Part shown: positions 9,520 through 18,054 of the stretch, in pieces | Numbering within the stretch: the first letter of the stretch is position 1 | Layout of the letters: the number at the start of each line of letters is the position of its first letter | NCBI RefSeq assembly: GCF_029846715.1 | Contig: NZ_JARVWW010000023.1 | Coordinates: 1 to 64,000, forward strand | Source: Bradyrhizobium nivariense | Lineage (GTDB): Bacteria > Pseudomonadota > Alphaproteobacteria > Rhizobiales > Xanthobacteraceae | DNA length: 64,000 bases | Direction: 5' to 3' | Made by a program: the position numbers and the translations under genes | Notes under the pieces: model-generated | Database searches by the model: none | What the model saw: only the letters and a program-made list of their open reading frames with translations | What the model was told of the DNA's origin: nothing

Positions 9520-9703
9520 TGCTCTCCCCAGGGCAATTCAGGTGTTGTCAAATCGGGCCTTGCAAGTGGATCCTGGCCCTCGGTTGATCCGACTCAGAGT
9601 CCAACGCCGGCGCGTCGAATGTAGCACGAGCCATGCGGGCCGGCGGGTTGAGATTGCCGCAAAGTGCGGCCACAATCTGTCATTCCCTCAAACCCTTCCC
9701 AAG

Positions 9704-10156
9704 ATGACCCTGACCTTCGAAGATTTCCCGCCCGGCCGGTTCGGAACATTCGGCCCGCGCCATGTCACCCGCGACGAGATTTTGGCCTTTGCCGCCGAGT
9801 TCGATCCGCAACCGATGCACCTCGACGAGGAAGCCGCCGGCAAAAGCATGCTGCGCGGCCTGTCCGGCTCGGGCTGGCATCTTTGTTCGCTGATGATGCG
9901 GATGATGGCCGACGGTTTCATCACCCGCGCCGCCTCGCTGGGATCTCCCGGCGTCGAGGAGGTGCGCTGGCTGTCGCCGCTTAGACCTGGCGACGACCTC
10001 ATGCTCGACGTCGACGTACTGGAAGCGCGCACCTCGAAGAGTCGCCCGGAGCTCGGCATCGTCAAGTTCAAATGCACCGTGCGTAACGCGGCGGGGCAGG
10101 CGCTGTGCGAGATGACCTCGCCGATCCTGATCAAGCGGCGCGAGGGGGCGGTCTGA
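9704..10156 (+). CDS. MaoC-family dehydratase (hot-dog fold), first of a pair
   Basis: A 150-residue single hot-dog protein. The hydratase motif is visible: Asp34 and His39 in AAEFDPQPMHLDEEAA, followed by GSGWHLCSLMMRM. It likely hydrates an enoyl-CoA or related acyl-CoA; the substrate cannot be read from sequence. Start ATG at 9704 (MTLTFEDFPPG) aligns with its downstream paralogue; earlier in-frame codons lack support. The stop shares one base with the next start (TGATG), suggesting coupling and perhaps a heterodimer. Confidence 0.85.
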   Translation: MTLTFEDFPPGRFGTFGPRHVTRDEILAFAAEFDPQPMHLDEEAAGKSMLRGLSGSGWHLCSLMMRMMADGFITRAASLGSPGVEEVRWLSPLRPGDDLMLDVDVLEARTSKSRPELGIVKFKCTVRNAAGQALCEMTSPILIKRREGAV

Positions 10157-10638
10157 TGCGGTTCTTCGAGGACATCGAGATCGGCCATCGTCGCGAGATC
10201 GGCGCCTACGTTTTCACGGCGGACTCCATCAAGGCGTTCGCCACGAAGTTCGACCCGCAGCGTTTTCACCTCGACGAGGAGGAGGGCAAGAATTCGCTGT
10301 TCGGCGGGCTCGCGGCCTCGGGCTGGCATGTCGGCTCGGCCTGCATGAGCCTGCTTGTCGCCGACGGCCAGCGTCTGGCGCGGGAAGCCGCGTCGCGCGG
10401 CGAGGAGGTCGCGGTGTGGGGCCCGTCGCCGGGCTTTCGCGACCTGCGCTGGATCAGGCCCGTGCTCGCCGGCGACACTGTCGCTTACGCCAACGTCGTC
10501 ATCGACAAGCGCAGCTCCGCCTCGCGTCCCGGCTGGGGCATCTTGACCGCCCGTACCACCGGCACCAACCAGCGCGGCGAGGACGTCTACGCCATCACCG
10601 CCAGTGCCTTCGTGCCGATGCGTGCGAAGGGCGGGTAG
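10156..10638 (+). CDS. MaoC-family dehydratase (hot-dog fold), second of a pair
   Basis: A 160-residue paralogue of the preceding gene, with the same hydratase residues Asp33 and His38 in KFDPQRFHLDEEEG and the GLAASGWHVGS segment. Translational overlap with the first gene (TGATG) makes a two-subunit hydratase plausible; paired MaoC genes of this size are common in alphaproteobacterial acyl-CoA metabolism. A composite palindromic element follows 19 bp downstream. Confidence 0.85.
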   Translation: MRFFEDIEIGHRREIGAYVFTADSIKAFATKFDPQRFHLDEEEGKNSLFGGLAASGWHVGSACMSLLVADGQRLAREAASRGEEVAVWGPSPGFRDLRWIRPVLAGDTVAYANVVIDKRSSASRPGWGILTARTTGTNQRGEDVYAITASAFVPMRAKGG

Positions 10639-10657
10639 ACTCGAGCGAGCGCTTCTT

Positions 10658-10813
10658 AACCTCTCCCCGCTTGCGGGGAGAGGTCGGATCGCCTCGGCGA
10701 TGCGAAGCATCGTCCGGTGCGATCCGGGTGAGGGGGTACAGGTCTCTCGATGATGTCATGTGAGGAGAGAGCCCCTCACCCCACCCTCTCCCCGTAAGAA
10801 CGGGGCGAGGGAG
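10658..10813 (+). repeat. Composite palindromic element, copy 2
   Basis: Left module: AACCTCTCCCCGC hairpin, then an extended GATCGC..GCGATC stem containing GATGCGAAGCATC, ending GGGTGAGGGGG. A 37-nt loop region follows, then the right module CCCCTCACCCC..CTCTCCCCGTAAGAACGGGG..GAGGGAG. Inner ends GGGTGAGGGG and CCCCTCACCC are complementary. Orientation: left module first on the plus strand. Confidence 0.8.
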
Positions 10814-10991
10814 AAGAGAAATCGCGGAACTGTTGCCCCCGCGCTATGGACGCGATTCCGGGCGGCTGCCATAAGCCTGCGCAACATGGTTTTCCCGCGA
10901 AGCAGTTGGCGGAACCATCGAGTTGCTAACCAATTATGAACCTGTCGCTGTCTATTTGAACGATCTGGGCAGAGTACAGGGGACGAGGACC

Positions 10992-11138
10992 ATGGCAGAC
11001 CGCGGCGCACTCAAGCTGGTCGGATTCATCTTTGCTACCGCGACGCTGGCCGTGATGCTGGTCGCCGGCATGGTGGTGAAGGGCTATGCCGATGGCGCCT
11101 ACACCCTGGAAGCCTCGACTGTGGAAGCCGCCCGGTAA
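10992..11138 (+). CDS. Small single-pass membrane protein
   Basis: A 48-residue frame, too short for routine calling. It has a GGGGACGAGGACC ribosome-binding region just upstream, one hydrophobic helix (VGFIFATATLAVMLVAGMVV) and a short polar tail. It is preceded by an AT-richer intergenic stretch suited to a promoter and followed by a convergent small membrane gene. I do not recognise a family; small proteins of this type are common in Bradyrhizobium annotations. Confidence 0.6.
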   Translation: MADRGALKLVGFIFATATLAVMLVAGMVVKGYADGAYTLEASTVEAAR

Positions 11139-11177
11139 GATTTCGTTAACTCTCCGGGACCGGCATCAGGGCCCGCC

Positions 11178-11315
11178 TCAGCGGCTATAGACGATCGCCA
11201 ATATGGTGATCGCAACCGCCAGCAATCCGACAAAACGCAGCATGATCGTGCCGAACTGGTTCGGCGCGGGCCGCATCGGTATCGGGTCCGTATTATCGGG
11301 CCGAATGCTTTCCAT
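11178..11315 (-). CDS. Small C-tail-anchored membrane protein
   Basis: A 45-residue frame beginning MESIRPDNTDPIPMRPAP and ending in one hydrophobic helix (MLRFVGLLAVAITILAIVYS), so probably tail-anchored with a short proline-containing cytoplasmic part. The ATG at 11315 follows GGGGGACATTTC, a usable ribosome-binding site; the longer in-frame extension to 11387 lies in a repeat-like region and was not used. Convergent with the 48-residue gene. Confidence 0.55.
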   Translation of the reverse strand: MESIRPDNTDPIPMRPAPNQFGTIMLRFVGLLAVAITILAIVYSR

Positions 11316-11394
11316 GAAATGTCCCCCGGCCCGGCCGCTGCGGGCGCATGGCATTGGTCGGCGCTGGGGCCCGGAGGGTTCAAGCACCTTCCGC

Positions 11395-11572
11395 TGTCAT
11401 GCCCCGCGACCCGGCTACGCCAAGGCTTCGCCGGGGTTCAGGTCCAGGGGCGCCGAAGCTTTAGCGAAGGCGGCAGGCGGGGCATCCAGTACGCCGCGGC
11501 CTCTCCGTGTCCCGCACCTTCTCGGAGTACTGGATCACCCGCTTTCGCGGGTGATGACACTTTCAGTGGGGG
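11395..11572. repeat. Dispersed ~175 bp repeat, copy A
   Basis: This stretch matches 27137-27308 in reverse orientation along its whole length, with a nearly identical core (the block with GACCCGGCTACGCCAAGGC, then GCCGAAGCTTTAGCG, then GGCGGGGCATCCAGTACGCC) and a more diverged outer part that ends in a GTGATCC hairpin near 11535-11568. No coding frame is supported. The gap 11316-11660 otherwise appears empty. Confidence 0.7.
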
Positions 11573-11660
11573 GCGCGTGCGCACCCCATCACACACCCAC
11601 GAATCAAAACCGCCGCGCCCCTTTCGGAGCGCGGCGGCTGATGACGCGTGATGCCAGCGA

Positions 11661-12083
11661 TCAGCTGTTGCGCAGGCCGTCGGCGGCGCGCTTCCACTGC
11701 GAGACGTTGTCCGCGATCATGCGGGTGGACTTCATCGCGGCCTGGCTGAGCTGGGCGTAGCCGGAGATCTCGCGCTGGACGCGCTGGCCTTCGGCGTGGA
11801 GCAGGTCGCGCAGGCTCTCGAGCTCGGAGATCAAATTCTCGATCTCGGCGAGCGAGGTGCCGGCCACGCGCTGGATCAGCGAGTTGACGTTGGTGACGGT
11901 GGCTTCGGCGCTCGGATCGAGTGGCGGCGCGTCGGTGGTCGTCGACGCCGGGCGGCGCAGATAGGCGATGTCGTTGCGGACGAAGTCACGGATGCCGGCT
12001 TCGACTTCCGTCACTGCGGCGAGGTTGGTGTCGACCGTCTCGGTCTCGGTGGTTTCGGTCTTTTCCGGACGCATGGCGTTCAT
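11661..12083 (-). CDS. Conserved hypothetical protein with coiled coil
   Basis: A 140-residue, soluble, acidic-to-neutral protein. The first 35 or so residues are Thr/Glu-rich (EKTETTETETVDT), followed by a helix-rich body with a heptad-like stretch (LAEIENLISELESLRDLLHAEG and onward to about residue 130). No catalytic motif or membrane segment is seen. The style fits phasin-like or scaffold proteins, but I cannot assign a family. Preceded by a clear spacer and composite element copy 3. Confidence 0.7.
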   Translation of the reverse strand: MNAMRPEKTETTETETVDTNLAAVTEVEAGIRDFVRNDIAYLRRPASTTTDAPPLDPSAEATVTNVNSLIQRVAGTSLAEIENLISELESLRDLLHAEGQRVQREISGYAQLSQAAMKSTRMIADNVSQWKRAADGLRNS

Positions 12084-12290
12084 CGTTGTTCCCCTGTTCG
12101 CGTTGAGCGCAGCGCGAGTGTCCCCCGCACGACGACGTCAGTCAGGGACTAGGGCGCCGGATTTTGGCCGCAACTTGGCCGAGGTGCGGCAAGGGCGGTC
12201 CATTCGGGGGTTTTGCCGTGGCGTATGGTTACGGAAGTCTGAACGCCGGCCGCCGCGTCGAAGTGAATGCGCGGCCCGGTCGGTGCTCGA

Positions 12291-12425
12291 CTCCCTCGCC
12301 CCGCTTGCGGGGAGAGGGTGGGGTGAGGGGGAGTCTCCGGGGGGACGGTGCGAATTGGACTCGCGGAGGCTCCGCCTCACCCGACGCGCTTCGCGCGTCG
12401 ACCTCTCCCCGCAAGCGGGGAGAGG
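12291..12425 (-). repeat. Composite palindromic element, copy 3
   Basis: Reverse orientation: right module (CTCCCTCGCCCC hairpin, GAGGGTGGGGTGAGGGGG), a loop containing GGACTCGCGGAGGCTCC, then the left module with a GACGCGCTTCGCGCGTC hairpin and a CCTCTCCCCGCAAGCGGGG stem. It ends 10 bp from the stop codon of the putative outer-membrane protein and may shape that transcript's 3' end. Confidence 0.8.
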
Positions 12426-12435
12426 CGAAAACACG

Positions 12436-13341
12436 CTACCAGCTCTTCTTGAAACCCGCCGTCAGGCTCTTGTTGATCGCCCCTTGCGAGGTCTCGCCGA
12501 CCGAGCCGGAGACGGTGACGTTGTCGAACAGTTTTTGCTCGGCGCCGACCTTGCGCAGCCATTTGTCGTCGGTGGTCGACAGCGACTGGCCCGCGGTGAT
12601 GCTGGTGCCGGTGTCGGTGAGGGTGACCTTGGCCGACTGCTCGGTCCCGTAATTGCGCGTGATGCGGCCGCCGACGCCGGGGAGCGCCGTGGTGCCCTGC
12701 TGGTTGACGCTGTAGCCGTTCTGGAGCGTCAGCGACGTGTCGTTCGACAGCGGCACCGACTTGGTCAGCGACGCCCCGAGCTTGCTCTGCTCGGCGCCGG
12801 GATCGACGCGCGCCTCCACCGCGGTCTTGTCCCAGATCGCGCCCGCGCCCGGCGCGGTCGCGGCCGCCCAGGCGCTGCCGGACGACTGAGGCACGCTGCC
12901 GCCATTGGTGGCCTTCTGTGCCAACAGCTCGGACATCGTCCGCGGCTCGCTCGTCACCGTCATGTCGGCGCCGATGCGGGCGTCCCAGAACGAGGATACC
13001 GACTGCTTCACCGTCACCGCCGAGGAGCCGTTGGCGTTGGCGGTCGTCGCCCAGTTCAGCCCGTCCTTGGCGGCGGCCTGCGCGCGCTTCTTGGCGGCGA
13101 TGATGTCGTTGAGCGTGCTGGCGTCGATCGCGAGCTGGCCCCAGTCGAGCTTGTCGACGTCGATACCCCTGAGCACGTCGGGGTCGTTGACGTCGGGGGC
13201 CTCCGCCGCTTCGGCGTCCTCGTCGGGCATTGCGGCCGTGGGCGGAATGATCTGCGCCGAAACCGTCAGCACCGATCCCAAGATGAACACGGCCGCCAGC
13301 ACCGGCAGCCTGGTCCAGCCAAAACCTGTCGAGAATTCCAT
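12436..13341 (-). CDS. Secreted, probably outer-membrane beta-rich protein
   Basis: A 301-residue protein. The start at 13341 gives a signal peptide (MEFSTGFGWTRLPVLAAVFI ending near VSAQ); upstream in-frame residues are antisense-like and were rejected. The mature N-terminus is acidic with DVDKLDWGQLAIDAS; the C-terminal half (about 170-301) is made of short alternating Ser/Thr/Gly-rich strands such as KVTLTDTGTSITAGQSLS and ends in FKKSW, an aromatic C-terminus typical of outer-membrane barrels. Function unknown; not a recognised porin. Two NTF2-like genes lie upstream on the same strand. Confidence 0.7.
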   Translation of the reverse strand: MEFSTGFGWTRLPVLAAVFILGSVLTVSAQIIPPTAAMPDEDAEAAEAPDVNDPDVLRGIDVDKLDWGQLAIDASTLNDIIAAKKRAQAAAKDGLNWATTANANGSSAVTVKQSVSSFWDARIGADMTVTSEPRTMSELLAQKATNGGSVPQSSGSAWAAATAPGAGAIWDKTAVEARVDPGAEQSKLGASLTKSVPLSNDTSLTLQNGYSVNQQGTTALPGVGGRITRNYGTEQSAKVTLTDTGTSITAGQSLSTTDDKWLRKVGAEQKLFDNVTVSGSVGETSQGAINKSLTAGFKKSW

Positions 13342-13555
13342 CGTCCTGCCCGTCAGCCCAGTTCGCGCCCAGGATGCGGAACCATCGTTGCGAAATTGTG
13401 GCGGTCCCATCAGACGCGAACCAACGGGCCGCGCGAAAGACGCGCGCCCGATGACGAGCTTCTCCACGACGGCATCCGGCGGGGCTGGCGGCCAGGACGC
13501 ATCGCGGGGAGCATCAGCCACCGGTCCCGAACAGCGGGGCCCGTTGGTGTTCCTT

Positions 13556-13996
13556 TCAGCCGACGCTGGTCATCTTCGGCAGATGAATGGCGCGGCCGAG
13601 TGCCTGCTCGACCAGATCAAACGTGTCGATCAGCACGCGCATGCTGGTGAGCTTGCCCGCCCTGAACTGGGCGAACTGCGCGACCCGCAAGCTGATCGGC
13701 TTGTTGGAATCCAGCGCGGTCAGCGAATAGCGCAGCATCGAGGCGGCGGAATCGACGCCGAGCATGATGCTCTCGCGGTCGAAGCGGCGGACCTGGAAAT
13801 TGTCGGCGAGCTGGCGGATGACGTCGAGCACGGCGTCCTTGCCCTGGCGCGCGCCGAGGAACGGAAACATGTCGATCGGGCCGTACAGTGCCCACTCGAC
13901 GTCCTCGTCGATCAGGGCCTCGATGTCCTCGAAATGCCGGTCGTTGATCGCGCGGTGCAACGCACGCGAGAAACGCCAGAGGCTGTGCTCTGTCAT
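13556..13996 (-). CDS. NTF2-like (SnoaL-type) protein, paralogue 1
   Basis: A 146-residue cone-fold protein of the nuclear transport factor 2-like superfamily. Visible are the N-terminal helices (HRAINDRHFEDIEALIDEDVEW), the loop IDMFPFLGARQGKDAV and the closing strand-helix MRVLIDTFDLVEQALGR. Such proteins are isomerases, hydrolases or ligand binders; no clear catalytic Asp-His pair is identifiable. The ATG at 13996 (MTEHSLW) was chosen over a longer frame to 14137. Similar to the neighbour at 14347-14769, so probably a tandem duplication. Confidence 0.8.
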   Translation of the reverse strand: MTEHSLWRFSRALHRAINDRHFEDIEALIDEDVEWALYGPIDMFPFLGARQGKDAVLDVIRQLADNFQVRRFDRESIMLGVDSAASMLRYSLTALDSNKPISLRVAQFAQFRAGKLTSMRVLIDTFDLVEQALGRAIHLPKMTSVG

Positions 13997-14212
13997 TTTG
14001 GGCAGTCCTGAAGCTGGCTTGCGAAAAAGCAAAAAACAACCCCAAGCGCACAGCAAAGGTGCCGCGGGGTCGCTCAACTCATTTGTATACGAACAAGATA
14101 CGCCATTTCGGCCAAAACGCAATTCACGTTTTCGCAAGGCACAATTGATCGCGGCTTGTGAGATTTACAATAGAATCCGGTATTTTACCGGTCCGGGGCG
14201 CGAACCTCCGAT

Positions 14213-14339
14213 GTCGTCCTGGCGAAGGCCAGGACCCATTACCCCAGGCCGGAGTTTGGCGAAGAGACGTAGCCCGGGACTGCTACCACGCGCGATCGAA
14301 AGATTCCGCGGTATGGGTCCTGGCTTTCGCCAGGACGAC
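14213..14339. repeat. Inverted repeat, GTCGTCCTGGCGAAGGCCAGGA type
   Basis: Arms GTCGTCCTGGC(G)AAGGCCAGGACCCAT (14213-14238) and the near-complement ending GCCAGGACGAC (14312-14339) are separated by about 73 bp. It lies between the two NTF2-like paralogues in a 350-bp gap whose first part (14040-14200) is notably AT-richer than the surroundings and probably holds the promoter of the 13556-13996 gene. Confidence 0.6.
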
Positions 14340-14346
14340 GGCGGAG

Positions 14347-14769
14347 CTAGCCCCCGTCCACCCGCTCGCCCACGATTAATGGCCCGATCTCACGTTCCAG
14401 CACCTGCTGCACCAGATCGTAGGAATCGATGATCTCGCGGATCTGCGCCACCTGGCCGTTGCGGAAAGTGTAGAACACGGCCATGTCGACCTGAATGATG
14501 CGGTCGTTGCTGCGCTTCCTGAAGAACACGCGCAGGTAAGCCGCGACCGTGTCACCCTCGGCGACGATCTGCGGGACCTCGTAGCGGATCTCGGCGTAGC
14601 GCTCCTGCACGGTGCGCCAGAACTCGCCAAGCTCCTTCTTGCCGTGGCAGGGACCCATGTGCGGCAGCACGTCGATCGGGGCGTGGGTGAGGAAGTCGAC
14701 GTCGTCGGTGCAGCACGACAGCGCAGCCTGGAGATCGCTGCGCGCGATGGCATCGAGCAGATGCAGCAC
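14347..14769 (-). CDS. NTF2-like (SnoaL-type) protein, paralogue 2
   Basis: A 140-residue NTF2-like protein. It resembles its neighbour at the loop IDVLPHMGPCHGKKEL and at the C-terminal EIIDSYDLVQQVLEREIG. The only in-frame start is GTG at 14769 because an in-frame TGA lies 9 bp upstream; the N-terminus is therefore some residues shorter than usual for the family, and either a GTG start or a slightly truncated gene is possible. The composite element copy 4 lies 42 bp upstream and may carry or disturb the promoter. Confidence 0.75.
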   Translation of the reverse strand: MLHLLDAIARSDLQAALSCCTDDVDFLTHAPIDVLPHMGPCHGKKELGEFWRTVQERYAEIRYEVPQIVAEGDTVAAYLRVFFRKRSNDRIIQVDMAVFYTFRNGQVAQIREIIDSYDLVQQVLEREIGPLIVGERVDGG

Positions 14770-14810
14770 GCGAATTCATGCCGCATTCGGCTGGACGGCA
14801 TCGGCGGTCG

Positions 14811-14946
14811 GCTCCCTCGCCCCGTTCTTACGGGGAGAGGGTGGGGTGAGGGGAGTCTCGCCGGGGACGATGAGAGTTGGACACGCGGAGAGTCCCCCTC
14901 ACCCGATCGCTTTGCGATCGACCTCACCCCGCAAGCGGGGCGAGGT
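14811..14946 (-). repeat. Composite palindromic element, copy 4
   Basis: Reverse orientation: right module (GCTCCCTCGCCCCGTTCTTA hairpin half, ending GGTGGGGTGAGGGG), loop with GGACACGCGGAGAGTCC, then left module with the GATCGCTTTGCGATC hairpin and a final CCTCACCCCGCAAGCGGGG stem. Its loop is closely similar to that of copy 3, so these two belong to one subclass. Confidence 0.8.
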
Positions 14947-15026
14947 GAACAGCCGCGTGACACACCTCACATCACGCGTTCCCCATCGCGGCTAGCTTCA
15001 TCCGCATGTCATCAGGGAGACGTGCC

Positions 15027-15413
15027 ATGGCCGCCATCGCCGCCGCGAGAAAGTCCCGCCTGCACAACGTGGTCGAAGGCCTCGCGCTGACCGCGACCCT
15101 CCAGAGCTTCCCGACCTTCGCCGCCGCCGCCTTCCTGCTCAAGCTATGCGGCAACCACGACCTCGTCGGCGACCCCGGCGTCGCCATCTTCGTCGCCATC
15201 GCCTCGCTCGCCCACGCGATGCTGGCAGTGACCCTCGGCCCGAGCTTCCCGGCCTTGTTCAAGACCGTCTACGAACCAAAGTTCTTCGAGGCCCATCTGT
15301 CGCTCACTGAGAAGATCACCGCTTGGCGCACCCAGCCGGTCGCCTCGCTGCAACTGGTGACCATCGTGCTGCTGCTGTCGGTGATGGCCGTGGTGACGGC
15401 GAGCGTGGGGTGA
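15027..15413 (+). CDS. Small integral membrane protein, unknown function
   Basis: A 128-residue protein with three or so hydrophobic segments (around residues 20-42, 45-75 and 105-127) separated by charged loops such as KTVYEPKFFEAHLSLTEKI. The ATG at 15027 is preceded by CAGGGAGACGTGCC, a good ribosome-binding site, and is preferred over the ATG at 15006. No named family is recognised. It lies head-on to the acetyltransferase that ends at 15517. Confidence 0.65.
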   Translation: MAAIAAARKSRLHNVVEGLALTATLQSFPTFAAAAFLLKLCGNHDLVGDPGVAIFVAIASLAHAMLAVTLGPSFPALFKTVYEPKFFEAHLSLTEKITAWRTQPVASLQLVTIVLLLSVMAVVTASVG

Positions 15414-15516
15414 GGAAGATCCGCGGTACTCAATATCCGTTGGGTGTCCTACCTCTTCTTCCACCCGCCGTCCCGTCGACGGGGGCGCGGCGGCGAGCAT
15501 CCGCGGGCCCAATCTG

Positions 15517-16725
15517 CTACCGATCGTCCAAAAACTTTCCCACGCGGGATACAAAGCTGGCAACTCTAGGTGGGTTGGCAGCTAGAGCCGCAGTTTGTTT
15601 CAGATTCGTGGCGAGGGTCCCCAACGTCCGTTTGGCACGGCGGAGCTTCGCCTCGATCCGGCGCTTCGGATTGTCTGTGCTTATCGCGATCCACTTCAGA
15701 GGATGCTCGGCGTTGGCCAAATGGGATTTGTGCCCAGCATGGCCGCATATAAAATCATAGCCGCGCTCCCCGCGTGCAATGCTGTCGTCAATAGCCAGCA
15801 CATGACTGACAAGCCCAGGCTTCAGCCGGGCATCGCATTCATAGAGAAAGCCGCTTTGGTAGTTTAGAACGCGGCCGTCATGCACGAAATTGTACAAGAC
15901 CCCAATCGTTTGGTCCCCGGCCAACGTCCGTGAGACGCGGATGGCGCCCGTGGGGACCCCGTGCGCAATGAGTTCCTGGTGAAACAGGCGGAAGCTCGGA
16001 TTGGCGAAGGATCCTCTGCTTCCCCATCGGGACTGATGAAGCTCGACCAGCAAATCGAACGCGGCGAGGGCCTCCGATGTCGTTTCCATGATCCTCAGCC
16101 CAACAGGGCCGCGTTGGGCGTACAACCGCATGGCACGGCTCAGGGCTTGGCGAGTACAGCGGCCCAATCTGGCGCGGTAGTTTCCGCCATTCTGGCGGAC
16201 TTTGGCAAAATCAATCCACCGCGCCGCATCGGCCTCTTTCACCGCCGTAACCAGCCCGACTCGGGTCGCGGCGCGACCAGCGGCCGATTCAAGGTCCGGA
16301 CCGATTCCGGAGAGCACGAGCTGATCAGACGGATGCAAGTGGTGCATCAGGGCTTGGAGAGATGCCACCGTAACGGCCTCGGCCGAAGATCGATCTGCAA
16401 GAATGTGGTTGTATTCGATGAACAATCGGTCGAAGCGCGCATCGCCGGTTTCATGGAGCAGCCAACGCGCCCGCGGATGTGGCCCGAAACTCCATGACGT
16501 CCGCCGGCAAACAATCGCCAGACCAACGATTTTGCCCGACATCCGCGCGACCAGAACGTGTGGTTGTGCGCCGTGCGGGAGATGACGCAGCCAAGTCCCT
16601 ATCCAGAGCCAAGACAGGTAAAATGAGTGAGCCGCCCGCATTTCGAGTTCTTTCCACAAGGTCTCAAGTCGGTCGATGCTCTGCAAGGTTTCCACGCTGA
16701 CGTCGACGACCGGATCGGGGTGCAT
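15517..16725 (-). CDS. FemAB/CelD-type GNAT acetyltransferase (Acetyltransf_6-like), copy 1
   Basis: A 402-residue protein with the double-GNAT layout of the CelD/BcsL and FemAB-like families: an N-terminal half with LWKELEMRAAHSFYLSWLW, and a C-terminal acyl-CoA domain containing HQSRWGSRGSFANP, GVLYNFVHDGRVLNYQSGF, KPGLVSHVLAID and the closing YDFICGHAGHKSHLAN. Related proteins acylate cell-surface polysaccharides or lipids; the substrate here is unknown. It forms a loose cluster with an outer-membrane barrel, a second such acetyltransferase and an FAD oxidoreductase. Confidence 0.82.
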   Translation of the reverse strand: MHPDPVVDVSVETLQSIDRLETLWKELEMRAAHSFYLSWLWIGTWLRHLPHGAQPHVLVARMSGKIVGLAIVCRRTSWSFGPHPRARWLLHETGDARFDRLFIEYNHILADRSSAEAVTVASLQALMHHLHPSDQLVLSGIGPDLESAAGRAATRVGLVTAVKEADAARWIDFAKVRQNGGNYRARLGRCTRQALSRAMRLYAQRGPVGLRIMETTSEALAAFDLLVELHQSRWGSRGSFANPSFRLFHQELIAHGVPTGAIRVSRTLAGDQTIGVLYNFVHDGRVLNYQSGFLYECDARLKPGLVSHVLAIDDSIARGERGYDFICGHAGHKSHLANAEHPLKWIAISTDNPKRRIEAKLRRAKRTLGTLATNLKQTAALAANPPRVASFVSRVGKFLDDR

Positions 16726-17241
16726 TGCTTGCTCCAGTCACGCGAAACCAGATAGGCCGAAGTGACGGACCGTGGGGTTGTTCGGCGATGATTCCGACAT
16801 CGAGTGAGCCCAATGCATCTTCCCAATACTCTCCGCGCTGCCTCGCCGTGCGCCCCTACCCGCCTGCACTTGAGGCTTGCATGGTTTCGGGAATTTTCCT
16901 GTCGCGAGGGCAGGATGTGAAGATGCTATTCCTTACTACTCACAGTGGAAGCGGAACGCCGGCTCGCTCCACAAGAGGGGCGGCAGTCGTTGCTCATGCA
17001 CGCCTCAAGTGGGTAACCGCCGCGATCACCCATGCTGGTAGTTGGCGCTTGTTACTTCTTGAGAGGTACCCACGGGTGCAAGTCGACCACCAAAGATGGG
17101 AGGCGCGCATCGACGAGGCGCGGGCGTTGCAACGCCCACCCCCGAGCAAATGGTTAAGATCGGACCTTGCGCTAATGAGGTCGAGGCAGCGCCATGAAGC
17201 TCAGCACCGGGACGTTCAGTCAGATTGTGAGTCTGACAGGA
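16726..17241. other. 516-bp spacer with no recognisable gene
   Basis: No frame on either strand gives a convincing protein: the longest plus-strand frame has an implausible composition and crosses into the outer-membrane gene. The stretch is less GC-rich than its neighbours. It must hold the promoter of the acetyltransferase on its left; a small RNA cannot be excluded. Confidence 0.5.
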
Positions 17242-18054
17242 TCAATACTTCGCGACCACCGGAGCGCCGAACCGATAGTTGATGCCCACCTTGGCGGTGT
17301 GAACGCCAGGATCGGTGTGAACATTACTGACCGGAGCCCCGTTAGCGATGCCACTGACGGTGTACGATTCGTGGGTCGCCAGGTACAGGTATTCGCCCTT
17401 AACGCTCCAGTTGGGGGTGAACGCGTATTCCACGCCACCACCGGCCGCCCAGGTAACCTGTGTTTGGCTCCGCGCGAGATTTGCGATTCCTGGTCCGCAG
17501 CCGCCGACCGCACAATTGTCGGCAAAACTGTAGCTCTTTCCAACGAATGCTACTCCGCCCTTTCCGTAGAAAAGCACTCGGTCAACGACCAGGCCAAGGC
17601 GGCCAGCGATCACGCCGTACCAGTCACCGATCCGCGTGGTGTCGAGGCTGTCGGGATACGCGAGGCCGGCATTGATTGCGTTGATATCCTGCACGGTCCG
17701 AGCCAGATGGATGTAGCCTGCCTCTCCTTCAAGACCGAACAACCAGTTTGAGCCCACAGGCTGATAATTCCATCCAACGGTGCCGCCCGCGATGACACTG
17801 CTCGAAAGGTTGTAGCTGTTCGGGAATGTAGCGAAATTGTACGGGAACCCGCCCGAAAAAGTGGGTTCAGTCGACAGAGCATTTCCATCACCAAACGCTC
17901 CTCCGACAAAGCCGCCGACGTAAAAACCGGTCCAGTTGAATACAGAGGCAACCGGGGCGGGAGCTTTCGTATACGGCCGAGCTGCCAGATCGGCTGCGTG
18001 AGCGCTTGCAGAGGTCAGGAGCACTGCAAGTCCGGAAATGAAAAACTTCCTCAT
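17242..18054 (-). CDS. Omp25/RopB-like outer-membrane beta-barrel protein
   Basis: A 270-residue outer-membrane protein. Signal peptide MRKFFISGLAVLLTSASAHA is followed by mature AADLAARPYTKAP. The eight-strand barrel layout is visible: NWTGFYVGGFVGGAFG at the start of the barrel, repeated VGWNYQPVGSNWLFGLEGE-type strands, WAAGGGVEYAFTPNWSVKGE and the terminal KVGINYRFG. Members give envelope stability and surface interactions in rhizobia and brucellae. GC content is lower than in the nearby housekeeping genes. It lies between the two acetyltransferase genes. Confidence 0.88.
   Translation of the reverse strand: MRKFFISGLAVLLTSASAHAADLAARPYTKAPAPVASVFNWTGFYVGGFVGGAFGDGNALSTEPTFSGGFPYNFATFPNSYNLSSSVIAGGTVGWNYQPVGSNWLFGLEGEAGYIHLARTVQDINAINAGLAYPDSLDTTRIGDWYGVIAGRLGLVVDRVLFYGKGGVAFVGKSYSFADNCAVGGCGPGIANLARSQTQVTWAAGGGVEYAFTPNWSVKGEYLYLATHESYTVSGIANGAPVSNVHTDPGVHTAKVGINYRFGAPVVAKY

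Noticed and set aside
16725..17282. 185-codon plus-strand frame after the first acetyltransferase
   Set aside because: Overlaps the end of the outer-membrane gene, no ribosome-binding site, and a residue composition unlike real proteins of this genome.
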